Below are positions 1 to 11,200 of a stretch of DNA of 64,000 bases, in pieces (position 1 is the stretch's first letter; every line of letters starts with the position of its first letter). The notes beneath the pieces were generated by a model. That model searched no databases. It was not told the DNA's origin and worked only from the letters and a program-made list of their open reading frames with translations. The stretch spans positions 16,770,665 to 16,834,664 of the forward strand of contig OX335661.1 in the NCBI GenBank assembly GCA_946894095.1, given 5' to 3'. The stretch is from Incurvaria masculella. Its lineage: Eukaryota > Arthropoda > Insecta > Lepidoptera > Incurvariidae. A program made the position numbers and the translations under genes.

Positions 1-256
1 GAAGAGCGCGCGCAGCGGGCGTTAAGCGAACTAACATTTACGAGTCCGAGCTTGATTTGACAGCTTACTCAACGTTGCCGTAAATACGTCAACGTTGCCG
101 TTTACGTCCACTCCGCGTTTTCATACAAATCGGAAGTCCGCGTTTGACTTTGACAGCTTGAAGAAGTAAAACCACAGAATATCTAGTAAAAACTTGTATG
201 GAGTTTGGAGAAAACGCCAGTCGATCGGTTTGCCGTAAACGCCAATTTAGGTGAGA
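1..256. repeat. TIR MITE family C, partial copy cut by the window edge
   Basis: The segment matches the copies at 18474-19253, 23007-23321 and 27725-27970 over their inner parts. It ends in the family's terminal inverted repeat (CCGTAAACGCCAATTTAGGT near 228-250). The other terminus lies left of the window. It encodes nothing recognisable. Confidence 0.75.
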
Positions 257-376
257 ACTCAGACTGCCCACTCTGAACAAAGTGTCAAAATACAAAATAC
301 ATTATTATTCTTACAGCTAAAAAAACTATATAATCTTAACCCTTTAAATGCTAAGTGAATGAATAACGTCTGGCAG

Positions 377-2319
377 GATTACGAGCAGGAGTTTTCGCGC
401 ACGTCGGCCCGCGTGAGCGCGCGGCGCGAGCGCGAGGAGCTGCTGCGCGGCGGCACCACCCCGCCCGCCGCCGGCCTCAGCCGCCGCGACCAGTACGCCA
501 AGGAGACGGACCACTTGCACAGGTCAGTTAGTCACTGGAGCTTCGTTTTTACCCACGATATCCGAGACCGTCGAGCCACTTGAGGCAAGCTCCACGATTC
601 TGTTTTTAGGGTTCCGTACCCAAAGAGTGCCGACGGAACCCTATTAATAAGCTTTCGCTGTCCGTCCGTCCGTCTGTCACAATGCTGTATCTCATAAACC
701 ATAATAGTTGGGCGGCTGAAATTTTCACAGAGTGTCTATTTATTTTGCCGCTATAATATATGTAAAATTTTTAATGCCACAAATAGGTAAAATTTGAAAA
801 TAATACATCACAGATGTGTGCGTCGGCCTAATGAGTTTTTAACTTTAGGCAGTTATTTCTATTATATAGATTTGTGACCAAACGAACTGTACACATTTAA
901 ATTTTTATTCGATGATATCTTTAGAATGTTTGTTTTTTAATTTATTTTGTTTAGGATATTATTGACTAGTCATTTAAAAGACCATCATGTAACCGATAAT
1001 ATCTTGTTTTAATTAAATTTGCATTGGGTTGGTTTCTGGATGGGTGACCATTTTCAACCATTGAGACTGGACGTGGTTTGAATTGCACGTAAAACTGTAG
1101 GTCCCCTTGCTTACTTACTAGGTGGTGGGGTTAATCCCTAACACCATCGCATTGAATGAACGATGGTCAAAGCGACAATGAAAATTTTCCATGTTTTCCA
1201 TCCAGTTGAATGTAGAAGAGCAATATAAGGAAGGTCCTGGCATGGCACCTAGTTCCCATGTGGTGTGTTAGGCTAATAACTGATGTTCAGTTTGGTATTA
1301 GCCATCCATGTCCAGATACATATATATTTTTTTATGTTGAACTTTATTTCACTATTCATAAATACAATACAATACAATACATTGCAGCTCGCACATGTTG
1401 GTGGATGAGCAGATCAACATAGCGATGGAGGCACGCGACCACCTCTCCTCGCAGCGGCAGACCTTCAAGAGGATGCAGACGCGCTTCAACGACATCTCCA
1501 ACAGGTGAGCTCCAGCAGGTCCTGGCATGGAACCTATGTATTTCCGTCAATAATGTGAGGTGAAGTATCCATTTAAGTCCAGTTTCTCATACACTCAAAA
1601 CTCTTACCTGCTGTCCTGAAATTAGCCTAGGGGCCAGAACATTAGGTTGCACGGCTACATTGAACTGGATGGAAAACACGGGCAATTCCATGGTTCGGAA
1701 TCCATGTAAAACTGTAGGTCCCCTTCACCTACTAGGTGCTAGAGTTTAGGCAATTGTCCATGTTTATTGTTTATTCATCATCGATAGATAGTTCACTGGA
1801 TTCAGATTTGTCATATTTTATCATTAGCCAGTTGGGCAATCCCAGCTTTGCTCATAAAGGGAAGATCCTGGCATGGCTCCTGATTCCTTCGGGAATGTGG
1901 TGTATTGGACTAATGTCATAATGGTAGTTGTGTGTTATTTGCCATCCATGTTAGGTTGCATAAAAAAAACCGGAACAATTCTGCCCCCACGGTTGCTTAA
2001 CTAAGATGATTGAAAACCGTGACGTCGCGCCACCGAGCTATTTACATTTGTTTGTTTATTGGACAGAGCATAGTTAATGGGACGCGTTCGCACCTGGGAT
2101 GCTCACATAGTCACCCCTGTTACGCACAATGACCTCTCTGTAGCAGTAGGTTTAGTGCGGACAACAACCGCCTAACTAACTAACGTTCACGCCTGCAGGT
2201 TCCCAGCGATCAACAGTCTGATCTACCGGATCAACTCGCGCAAGCGGCGCGACTCGCTCATCGTAGGCCTCGTGGTGGCCGTGTGCACCTTCCTGCTGCT
2301 CTACTACGCGTTCCACTGA
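377..2319 (+). CDS. GOSR1: Golgi SNAP receptor complex member 1 (GOSR1/Gos28), C-terminal part
   Basis: Three coding exons, 377-522, 1388-1504 and 2199-2319, are bounded by AG/GT and join in phase (phase 2 at both introns) to give the last 127 residues; upstream exons lie left of the window. The first exon begins DYEQEFSRT and ends RDQYAKETDHLH, which matches the stretch of GOSR1 before the SNARE helix. The second carries the SNARE helix (INIAMEARDHLSSQR). The third has the diagnostic RFPAINSLIYRIN, then basic RKRRDS and a single C-terminal membrane anchor (about 19 hydrophobic residues) ending YYAFH. The family is a Qb-SNARE tail-anchored in Golgi membranes and used in ER-Golgi and intra-Golgi fusion. 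Both introns contain SINE pieces. The exact 5' edge at 377 rests on the splice site and the family alignment. Confidence 0.93.
604..785 (-). repeat. (GTCY)n-bearing MITE-like element, degenerate copy
   Basis: It begins TTAGGGTTCCGTACCC, then carries a (GTCC)n run at 660-678 and the conserved stretch GAAATTTTCACAGAGTGT and TTTTGCCGCTATAA. Better copies are at 17265-17566, 26017-26300, 30074-30390 and 57612-57868. It sits in the first intron of GOSR1. From memory it resembles lepidopteran MITEs that carry (GTCY)n microsatellites. Confidence 0.75.
1019..1337 (+). mobile_element. SINE with 5S-like head (5'-truncated head)
   Basis: The copy starts within the head at GGTTTCTGGATGGGTGACC, the box-C-like part of a 5S gene. 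It continues through the shared body (AAAACTGTAGGTCCCCTT, GCATTGAATGAACGATGGTC, GTCCTGGCATGGCACCTAG) to the tail TTAGCCATCCATGTCCAG and a T-rich end. It lies in a GOSR1 intron. Confidence 0.8.
1647..1972. mobile_element. Scrambled SINE pieces interrupted by a LINE 3' tail
   Basis: A reverse SINE piece (1647-1688, GAACTGGATGGAAAACACGG) abuts a forward body piece (1690-1745). Then comes a reverse 3'-UTR piece of an RT element (about 1752-1832, shared with 23790-23866 and 32350-32420), and then a forward SINE tail (about 1850-1972) of the tRNA-head subtype (TGCTCATAAAGGGAAGATCC). The patchwork suggests serial insertion or repair within the GOSR1 intron. Confidence 0.65.
2096..2182. repeat. Short interspersed repeat shared with 20713-20805
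   Basis: The segment GCTCACATAGTCAC ... TTACGCACAAT ... CCTCTCTGTA ... AACTAACTAAC recurs near 20713-20805 with substitutions. It lies just before the last GOSR1 exon. The family is not recognised. Confidence 0.5.
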
Positions 2320-2468
2320 GCGCTCGCGGAGTACGACGGAGCCCTGAGCGGCCGGCCATCGGAGCTGTGCGTGATGGTCTGTGTACCCACTCTCATAGTC
2401 GGACCAACCATTTAATTTACTTTTGACATAAGCGCGTAAGTTCACGGGTCTCGGGCACGCCTTTTTAA

Positions 2469-2516
2469 AAAACCGGCCAAGTGCGAGTCGGACCGCACAA
2501 GAAGGGTTTCTGATTA
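2469..2516 (+). repeat. (GTCY)n MITE, 5' end only
   Basis: AAACCGGCCAAGTGCGAGTC and the following AAGGGTTT match the left end of the full copies at 17265 and 30074. The microsatellite part is absent. Confidence 0.7.
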
Positions 2517-2583
2517 CATTTAACTGGGTTCCGCTCTGATGAATGTCAAAAACTCCGGTGTGCGTGTGTTCGTAATTTAATTT

Positions 2584-2797
2584 TTATGTAACTGGACATG
2601 GATGACTGATGCCAAATTAACCGATACAGATATTAACCGAACACGAAAATGGTCTTGGGGAACTAGGTGCCATGCCAGGACCTTCCATATATTGCTCCGC
2701 TACATTGAACTGGATGGAAAACACGGACAATTGTCATTGCCGCTGCGACCATCTTCATTCAATGCGATGGTACCAAACTGAACGAGATTAACCCTAC
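2584..2797 (-). mobile_element. SINE, 3' two-thirds, in the GOSR1 3' region
   Basis: The reverse-orientation tail (TATGTAACTGGACATGGATG) is followed by the shared body (GGTGCCATGCCAGGACCTTC, GAACTGGATGGAAAACACGG, CAATGCGATGGTACCAA). The head is missing. The copy lies downstream of the GOSR1 stop and could be within the 3' UTR. Confidence 0.8.
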
Positions 2798-3317
2798 GAG
2801 TTGAATTATGATAGCTTGTACAGACAGCACTAAAATGTTTTATTACATTTGTCAGCATTGAAAACATTGATTATGTATTAGTGAAGAAAATAACACTAAA
2901 TCTTGTACCTCATTAATTTCAGTTCATTGAACACTACATGCCACTTTCGGGTGCTACCTACTACAATTATGAAAAACCATGTTTAGTTAAATAGTAATGT
3001 AAAAATGAATTAATGTGTAACAGTAATGTAAGAAACTAAAATATATGAATGTACATACTGATTAGTTTCACTTGAATCTTTGTTTTTTTTTAGGTTTACA
3101 TTTCTCTATCTAATTACATTCCATCTTAGAAAAAAATATATTTACACCAAATTTATATTTTTTTTATTTGTCTAAAAATGTCACAATATTGATGCCGTTG
3201 TGGATTGAGCCTCGTGTTCCCAAGGAAATGGACACTTGACTTCTGCTTTTCTGACCCCCAAGCGGGTGTGAGTAATGGTCCATTCGAAACCCGACATGGT
3301 CCACACTTTATGTCGCC

Positions 3318-3392
3318 AAATTATTATTATTATTATTATTATTGTCTCGATACACTAGCAGCTTAAAGCTGATGCGTGTACATCTGAGTTGG
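3318..3392 (-). mobile_element. LINE family A, 3' terminus only
   Basis: A (TTA)n run is followed by CTAGCAGCTTAAAGCTGATG. This is the reverse of the family-A 3' end seen after coding sequence at 63105-63150 and 22610-22680. The palindromic CAGCTTAAAGCTG is the conserved terminal hairpin. Confidence 0.7.
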
Positions 3393-3399
3393 TAACTGG

Positions 3400-4290
3400 G
3401 GGTGCACTTGTTTTTTATTTTATATTTTTTTTTATTCCTGTAAAAAGTCTAAAGTTTATGATTTTTTGTATAAGTGTCAAGTCTGTTTTTAAAGCTGTTG
3501 CGGCGTCGGCGTCGGCGTCTGGCGCCGGTTCAGGATGTCTTCTCTTCCGATTATGTCGCCGAGGTGAACCCGCTTCCAACGGCCGCAGGGAAAGAAATTT
3601 AGAACCCTGCGGCGGCGGGAAGGTGGTATAGCAGGTATGGTGCAGCGGTTCAGCCAGCAGGAGAGAAATGAAAATCTTCTTTTCGTCTTGTACGTTTCTT
3701 CTCCGGCGAGTTTCTTCTGATGGAGCTGGACTGGAACTGACAATTTTCTGCCGCCACGCCCGCCTTTTATAACACAAATAATGCCCATATTTATAGGGCG
3801 TTGGCGTCGCGACGGCAGAGACGGGAACTATCGCCCGCCCTCCCCTCCCGTGTCCTCCCCTCTGTCAATCTTGGCCGCCGGCCGACAGACTTTTCTTTAT
3901 TTTGTCATTTCACGGGAGTGGAGGGTTTTCCTTCATTTTCCAGCTTCCACCAGTCGAAGCCTCGCCGAAGTAAAAAACACAATATTCATGCATTTATTCA
4001 CCTATTTTTTCTTTTACATTTCAAATAATCTTATTCTAGTACAAAACTATTCTATTACAGTCATTTACAAAAATCATTACCTAGAATAAGATTAACACGT
4101 TAAAATAATTATATTTTACGTTTTATAAGTAACAAAGTATTCTATACATTTTCTGGTAATACAGTGCACCTATACAGACTTATCATATATCAACACGTGA
4201 AGAAAACAAACATGATTCGATTACAGAAGTTTTCAGGAAATTTCAACGGTTAAATATCAAGAAAATATGAAAACAAGTTATCCGCGGTTG
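3400..4290. other. No gene recognised
   Basis: No splice-consistent coding frame or known domain is visible. A GC-richer part (about 3495-3880) contains short open frames on both strands, but their composition (Arg/Pro-rich, one strand mirroring the other) does not support a protein. The rest is AT-rich and unremarkable. Confidence 0.4.
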
Positions 4291-4291
4291 C

Positions 4292-4690
4292 CTAATTTAT
4301 CACATTCAGAGTCCCGGAGTGTCGCGGCCGCACGATGGTAGCGACACCGGCGCCTATCAGAACTAACACTGGAATGTCAACTTCACTAAACTGTTTTGCA
4401 CAATTTCGCGAGGCCGGCACCAACAAAAGCTGTTCACTGAAGCGGCACGAATCACTTCCTCCGGGAGCCTGTTCCACGACTCAACCACGCGATTGGTTAT
4501 AAAGTGTTTCCTCAGGTTTGAATTGCAGTAGGTGATCATTGGTATTCATTGTGTACATCAGTTTGAGATCTGCCACATCATAGAGTTCTGATAAAATTTT
4601 AAATGTTTCAATGAGATCGCCTCTACGTCTTCGTTCCTCCAGCGTGGTGAGGCCCAAGGCCTCTAGACGGCTCTCATACGATTTATGCAA
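4292..4690 (-). mobile_element. LINE family A, RT C-terminal fragment (decayed)
   Basis: On the reverse strand it reads SYESRLEALGLTTLEERRRR then GDLIETFKIL, matching the C-terminal part of the better copy at 62053-63093 (LTTLQERRERGDLIETFKIL). Downstream (4292-4477) the NRVVESW-like region is recognisable but out of frame. It is non-functional and abuts the 117-bp tandem array. Confidence 0.75.
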
Positions 4691-5158
4691 CATATGGCCA
4701 ACAAATTGGCCATATATTGCAGTTAATATGGTCGCGAGCCCCAGCGGCGTAGCATAGGTCACTAGCACCCGGTGATTGATCATAAGCTATGCCTTTTTAC
4801 CCGCATTCATATGGCCAACAAATTGGCCATATATTGCAGTTAATATGGTCGCGAGCCCCAGCGGCGTAGCATAGGTCACTAGCACCCGGTGATTGATCAT
4901 AAGCTATGCCTTTTTACCCGCATTCATATGGCCAACAAATTGGCCATATATTGCAGTTAATATGGTCGCGAGCCCCAGCGGCGTAGCATAGGTCACTAGC
5001 ACCTGGTGATTGATCATAAGCTATGCCTTTTTACCCGCATTCATATGGCCAACAAATTGGCCATATATTGCAGTTAATATTGTCGCGAGCCCCAGCGGCG
5101 TAGCATAGGTCACTAGCACCCGGTGATTGATCATAAGCTATGCCTTTTTACCCGCATT
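4691..5158. repeat. 117-bp tandem repeat, four copies
   Basis: Units start at 4691, 4808, 4925 and 5042, exactly 117 bp apart, and differ at only a few positions (for example CCTGGTG in unit 3 and TATTGTCG in unit 4). Each unit contains the perfect 10-bp stem ATATGGCCAA / TTGGCCATAT around a 4-nt loop. The array begins where the family-A LINE fragment stops. Confidence 0.95.
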
Positions 5159-5479
5159 TTTTTCCGCTACCTGTGAAATGCAGCCCCCGTAAAAGTGCCA
5201 CCCGGTGCGGACCGCAAACTCCCCCCCCCCCACGCTACGCCACTGGCGAACCCTAAATTTTTCACAATTCAAGTAATAGTGGCCACAAGAAGAAGGAAGG
5301 CATGCGGTCGATATCGCGTCCCCGCCGTATCCGTCACCGGCGGCGCAACGTATGCCACGCAGTCGAAACATTTCCTACTATGTACTATGTGCTCTACAAA
5401 TGCGTTCCTCAGGTCATTTCCTGCCTACACAAACCCTCCAATACGTCGGCGACTGTTTTCGTGTGGCATGTACGTTTAA

Positions 5480-5655
5480 GGTGGGCCTTCCCGCTCAACT
5501 CCAAGGACGACAAACATGGAAAGTAGATCATGCACATATTTCATGTCAGAGATCCAAAATTATACTAAAAACAGCTTGATTTGATCCATCTAGATGTCTG
5601 ATGACCATTGGCATTGTAAAAAAGTGTTTGGTTTCTAAGTTATAAGGTTTAAGCT
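5480..5655 (-). mobile_element. TTAA-type MITE A, terminal fragment
   Basis: TTAA at 5476-5479 is followed by GGTGGGCCTTCCCGC, the terminal inverted repeat of MITE A. Diverged inner sequence follows (GAGATCCAAAATT, TGTCTGATGACCATTGGC, GGTTTCTAAGTTATAAGG). The other end is missing. Full copy: 58473-59014. Confidence 0.75.
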
Positions 5656-6934
5656 TTTTAACCAACCAATTATTTTTAGGTGCACTATTTTTACTTAAGA
5701 AATTATTTAATAAATGAATTTAATTAATGTCATCTGTTTCAATACTAACCGTTACCACAGTAGATATATAGCTGCGCGGCCGGGGCCACAGTAGTAGCTC
5801 AACTAAGGCGATTTTTTAGACAAATACCTTCCCTCCATCGAGTGTCGGTGTTGTCACTTAAATATTGGCGGAGCACTGCTGGTTCTGTTATAAGATGATT
5901 TCGAAGGACCATTCGTGACAGTTCAGCACCACGAAACTAGCTTAGAGCCCATACAAGCGAAATGTGCCTGTACAGGTGAACGAAATCGGGTCTTTGTATG
6001 GAGTTGAGCTACTGGATGTAATCCTATATATATTCTGTGCCATTACACTGGCAGAAATAATATAGCGCTGTATCATACTTCTTTCCTGATGTATTCGTTT
6101 CAAAGATGCTCTTTCATTGCGGTACTACGTATTTGCTCTTTAATTTATGAAGCATTTTACCAATCCAGTAATTATGAGGGTTTATTTGTGTTCGGGTAGC
6201 AACAGTTCCACTTTGTTCTGTTCTTACAGTGCTCCAACCAGAACACGAAAAGGAAAAATAGCAGAATAAATGTAATTTTGAGATGACACAAACAAAAATC
6301 CTTCTAATCTCACAAGACATGCATAAAACCTATTAACATCAGATTAATTAAAAACTCATGTGATTTTCCATAACTGCAAATACAACATGAAATCATGTAC
6401 TTTTGTAGGCAATTTCAAGGTTGACGTGACAGTTGACAGATTTTGTTCGGAACCATGTTCCACCTCATGGTGAGATAAAGCGGCAATTATAGTTCGCAAC
6501 CGCTTTTCGGGTCAGCAAAAACTCCTAAGCAAAGATCAAAGATCGGTCATTCTGTTATTCATAACGCCGTTTCTTGTTCTTCTTGGTATGTTTGGTACAG
6601 TACCAAGCAGCCAGCATTAACACAACTTTTACATTCACATAGGGGTAAAAAAAATAATTGAATGAATAAATATTTAATCAATTTACAAGTTGTATAAAAT
6701 GTTTGTCAATGCCTAATTGTTATCTAGTTCATTATAAAAATACATGTAAAATTCCACAAATCATATTTGTTACCTAAAAAACTTGTTCGATCACAAAGTT
6801 ACAATATAATATAAATCCACAATGTACATATGGTAGAAAACTTTTATTGCATTTTATGCACCTAACTTTGATAAACACACATTGATGAAATGTTATATCA
6901 GTCTGAACAAAAAATTTACAGTCATATTTAGAGG
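5656..6934. other. No gene recognised
   Basis: AT-rich sequence with only short open frames and no recognised repeat or domain. It includes scattered short GC patches (about 5770-5800). Confidence 0.4.
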
Positions 6935-7032
6935 AGAACCTGTCAAAATTTAGTACGGGATTATCACCGGACTAACCATACAAAAGCCAGTTTAGTCCAG
7001 CGTATTAAAGTTAGTCCCGCCCACTCTGAATA
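6935..7032. repeat. MITE family E, copy
   Basis: AACCTGTCAAAATTTAGTAC, then CCGGACTAACCATACAAAA, then AAAGTTAGTCCCGCCCACTC and TGAATACGGC. The same blocks recur at 43765-43935, 45093-45165 and 47040-47165. Confidence 0.7.
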
Positions 7033-7149
7033 CGGCCGATAGTGTTAACGTTATGTACAAACAACAAATTGTTGCCACACTGCTGCTAAATTAGCATCTT
7101 TGGCTATAACAACATATTTTAATAAAAATATACATGATTTAACATCTCT

Positions 7150-7655
7150 TGTTGTCGACGGAACAGTGAGAGTGCTAAGTGACCCGCCACGTAGGTGAAA
7201 GACAAGCTCTGCCTATCGTGAGCGGTAGTGAGTGCGCTTTAGTATCTGTATATGTGCTTTACAAAATGGTTCTGACTGTATGATTTGATTGATTGATTTT
7301 ATCATAGGATGTATAGCGCTTTAAGTTAGCATGTCAAAAATAGGTAAAATAAACTATGAAACATGCATCTTTCATTTTTTGGGGTCTCTGGTCCGCTCGT
7401 TCAGCCGCCCCTCCACTCCGCCCCGCCATCTAGCGGACGTCCGCGGAGTGAAGGGGCAACTGTTATATAAAGAGGCCAAAATGGCCGAGCCCGCAGACTC
7501 AAAGAAGACGAGCCAGCGGACACTTGACCCTGAAGAATAGAAGAACTGCCTGCCTGCAAAAAATAATCAAGAATTTCATTTACTGTCCATCACAAGATAA
7601 CGAAGGTCGTCTGCCGGGCCATCGGAGGCTGCCGCGCCCCGACCCCGAGGCGACA
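7150..7655 (+). repeat. 5' LTR of the Bel/Pao element
   Basis: TGTTGTCGAC ... GGCGACA, 506 bp. It contains TATATAA at 7464-7470, a plausible core promoter, and just upstream the inverted pair CACTCCGC / GCGGAGTG (about 7414-7450). A 69-codon open frame in the LTR is probably incidental. Confidence 0.95.
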
Positions 7656-7660
7656 TTGTT

Positions 7661-7678
7661 TGGTCCTTCGAGCCGGAT
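7661..7678 (+). other. Primer binding site, tRNA-Tyr type
   Basis: TGGTCCTTCGAGCCGGAT is the exact complement of ATCCGGCTCGAAGGA+CCA, the 3' end of animal tRNA-Tyr as I remember it. It begins 5 nt after the 5' LTR. Confidence 0.85.
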
Positions 7679-8231
7679 CCTGACTTCACTTCGAGATCAA
7701 GACGCCGCTCCGCTGATCGCTCGTCAACCTGCCCGCCTGGCGCCGCCTGCATCAAGACCGACGCAAGCCACACGCCAACATTGGCATACGCCCGTGGATA
7801 CTTAACGGTGCCAACGAAGCGGTGCGTGGTGTTTTGCGACTGACACCAGACGGACCGTCCTGTTCAGGACGAGAAGTCAAATTCTGAGTCGAGCCGTGTC
7901 GGTATGTTCACTTGCGCAAGCCATGCCTCCTGGAAGGCACCGTCTCGCACCCTTTCCCTGGTGTGAGAGAGCACTTGGCCCGCTTGTGTTTCTCTGCCGA
8001 ACGGTATCCCATTAACCCTTCCGCCTCCTACTTCCCTCCAGCAGATAAGGCCCGCGCCCCTCAAGACTCTGCTTCCTCCGGTCGCGAGCGCAGCGAGACT
8101 AGTGCACCGTGCGCCTGTCCGCTGCGTGCCCGCCTCGTTCCGCCACACTTCGCGTTGTCGCGTCGCGTCGGTCGCCGTTCCGCGCTCCACATCGCTAACG
8201 CTGAGAGCAAGAACACGACGCGAACGTCACA

Positions 8232-11200
8232 ATGGTTAAGACAAGAAGTACCAAAGCCGACGGAACAAGCGCGGATGCGCAGACAGCGCCCCAGCCGAGC
8301 ACCGCGGCCGACTCGGGAGTGCAAACACATCCGGAAATAGTCAGACTGGGCCCACCGGCATCCCCGACCGACCCCCTCAATGTGTCCGTCGGTGAGAGAA
8401 CGATTATCGAAACCGCACCGAGAATCGACCGCTCGCCCGCCGCGTCGACCACGCACTCACGCCTTTCTGCCCGAAAACGCCGCGCCGCTGAGTTAGCGGC
8501 AGCAGAAAAGCTGGCCGAAATCGAAAGAAAAAAGCTGGAGATCGAAAGCGATTTAATACAAAAGAAATTGCAGTCCGATTTACAAGATATTGAGGAAGAG
8601 GATGACCGCTCGAGGGAAGCCGACGACCTTGAAAATATCACAATGCAGCGCACCAGCGAATGGTGCGACAGCCAAAGAGCGCCTCCCCCTTCACCCCCCG
8701 CTTCGCTAAATGAAGAGGTGAATCATGCGACGGTGGCGCCACCGCTCGCGCGCCCCGCACCCCTCGTCCCGCCGCCGACTGCAGCGCCACCGCCGCCGCC
8801 CGCAAACGACACGGACGTAGGAGCGCACAACACATCGGCTGCACACCCGACCACGAGAGTGGGATTGAGCGACATAGCATTATTGGCGCGCGAATTAAAA
8901 GGGCTTGCGACAAATAAAGATAGATGCTGTACATCGAAGCTACCCGACTTCTTTGGTGCAACGAGTGACTGGCTCGCATTTAAGGCCGCTTACGATGAGC
9001 AATCTAGACGATTCGACAAAATAGAAAATCTCGCTCGACTGCGACGATGTCTTCGCGGAGATGCAAAAGCAACCGTGTCGCACCAATTACTGACCGGCGG
9101 CGATCCAGATCGAGTAATGAAGTTGCTGGGAAAGAAGTTTGGGCGCGATCACGACTTAGTTATGCATCAACTACGTCGATTGAGAAACTTGCCGACCATC
9201 ACTAACGTCCCACGCCAAATAAATGACTTCGCGTGTACGATTGAAGATGTTATCGCAACGATATCAAGCATGAAGCAAGATAAATATCTACATAGCGTCG
9301 ACGCAGTACAAGCGATAAAAGAAAAAATGAAAATACTGATGCACAACTACGCCGACTACGTACATACGCATCGAGATGACAACAAGCCCGAATTGACGAT
9401 GATAAGTGAATTTTTGGAATGCGAGAGCGAGAAGATTACTTACGCATGGGCAGTGGAGACAAAAGATGTTGCCGCGAGTACCGACGCGCGCGCTACGACT
9501 CAACAAGGCCGAATCAACAACGCGCGTCAGAATCAGCCTCCCGCCGCCGCCGCCGCCCGACAGAAGGGCTCACGTACACAAGCAGTACACACATCAGCCG
9601 CGGGGGGCGCCATCTGTCTACAGTGTGAAGCTACAGACCATACTATACACAATTGCGCGAAATTCAAGGCACTTTCCGAAGATGAAAAATGGAACGCCGC
9701 CACTACGCTTCGGGCCTGCTTTCGTTGCCTAAAAAGTGGCCACCGCTCACAAGTCTGCCGCACGAAACAAGGATGCGCGATGGAAGGATGCGGCCGGCGA
9801 CATCACAAGTCATTTCCCCCACCCACTAGGCCACTGACGATGTCTAATGAAAGGGAAGAGGCGAATGAAGAAAATGCCGCATGCGCACGAGGAAATAAGA
9901 CGCGAGCCCTGCTAATGATAATCCCAGTGACTGTCTACGGGCCAAAAGGCAGTGTACGTACTCACGCGCTACTTGACAGCGGGGCTACAACGACGCTAAT
10001 AAAAACAGAATTGGCCGATCGCGTCGGAGCTGTTGGTCCAACTGAACGACTGATGCTCTCAGAAACCACGACGAAAGGTGTCCACACGTCCCGACTTATT
10101 GACTTGGAGATAGCGGGACCTACTCGCACCAAGTACCCACTGTGGGGCGCCTACACAGTGAAAAAATTAGAGCTGATAGCACAAACCGTGCCCGACTACT
10201 CGCATCTACCGCACCTAAAGAACCTACCGTTGCGACCATATACTGACGTCGTGCCAGGAATAGTCGTCGGGCAGAACAACTTCCACCTGCTCGCCGAGAG
10301 AGAGAGACGCACAGCCGGCCTCGGATGGGAGAGCCCGTCGGCCGTCCGCACCCTGCTCGGCTGGGTACTCAGCGGCTCGACCGGGGGGAGCGGCGCGACC
10401 AACCGACGACGCGGACAGCAAGCGGTTCACTTCGTGGGACACCTGACGCGGGACAACGAAGAACTGCACTCACTCATCAAGAGTCACTACGATCTGGACG
10501 CGTTGGGCGTATCTACGAAAGAAAGAGAAAAGCCCACTGACCGGCGAGCTATTGACATACTGAACACCACCTGCCGACGCACAGATAATGATGACCGGTG
10601 GGAAACCGGTTTGCTGTGGCGAACTGACTCGACGGCGATGCCGCCGAGCAAGGGGTCCGCACTTAAGCGCCTACGTTCACTTGAGAAAAAGATGGATGCT
10701 AACAGAGACTTCGGTGAAGCGTACGCGAAACAAATGAAGCACCTCATAGATTCTGGATACGCTCGACAGATGGCGCCAACCACCGACAAAAAATTATGGT
10801 ACTTGCCTCACTTCGCTGTGACTAACCCCAATAAAAGAGGCAAGGTACGGATTGTATTCGACGCAGCAGCGCGGGTGGATGGACGCTCACTCAACGATGC
10901 GCTACTGACGGGACCCGACTTACTGCAACCTTTGCTCGGCGTATTGTTCCGGTTCCGGGAGGGGGCGGTGGCAGTCTCAGCGGACATCAAGGAAATGTTT
11001 CTCCGAATACAAATAAGGCCTGCGGACCGACCCGCGCAACGTTTCTTCTGGCGAGGACTGAACCGAGACACGCCGCCAGCAGAGTACGAAATGAGCTCGA
11101 TGATCTTCGGCGCCGCCTCCTCTCCAACAACCGCCATCTACGTCAAAAATAAAAATGCAGAGGAGTTCGCACACCTGTACCCGGACGCCGCAAAAGCCGT

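Noticed and set aside
3415..3788. Arg-rich frames of about 100 codons in a GC-rich patch
   Set aside because: Both strands and several frames are open at once and no motif or splice structure is seen.
4691..5158. Possible CRISPR or origin-type iterons
   Set aside because: Contiguous 117-bp units without unique spacers, in a eukaryotic context.
7331..7540. 69-codon frame within each LTR
   Set aside because: It appears twice only because the LTRs are identical; no similarity is recognised and it overlaps the TATA region.
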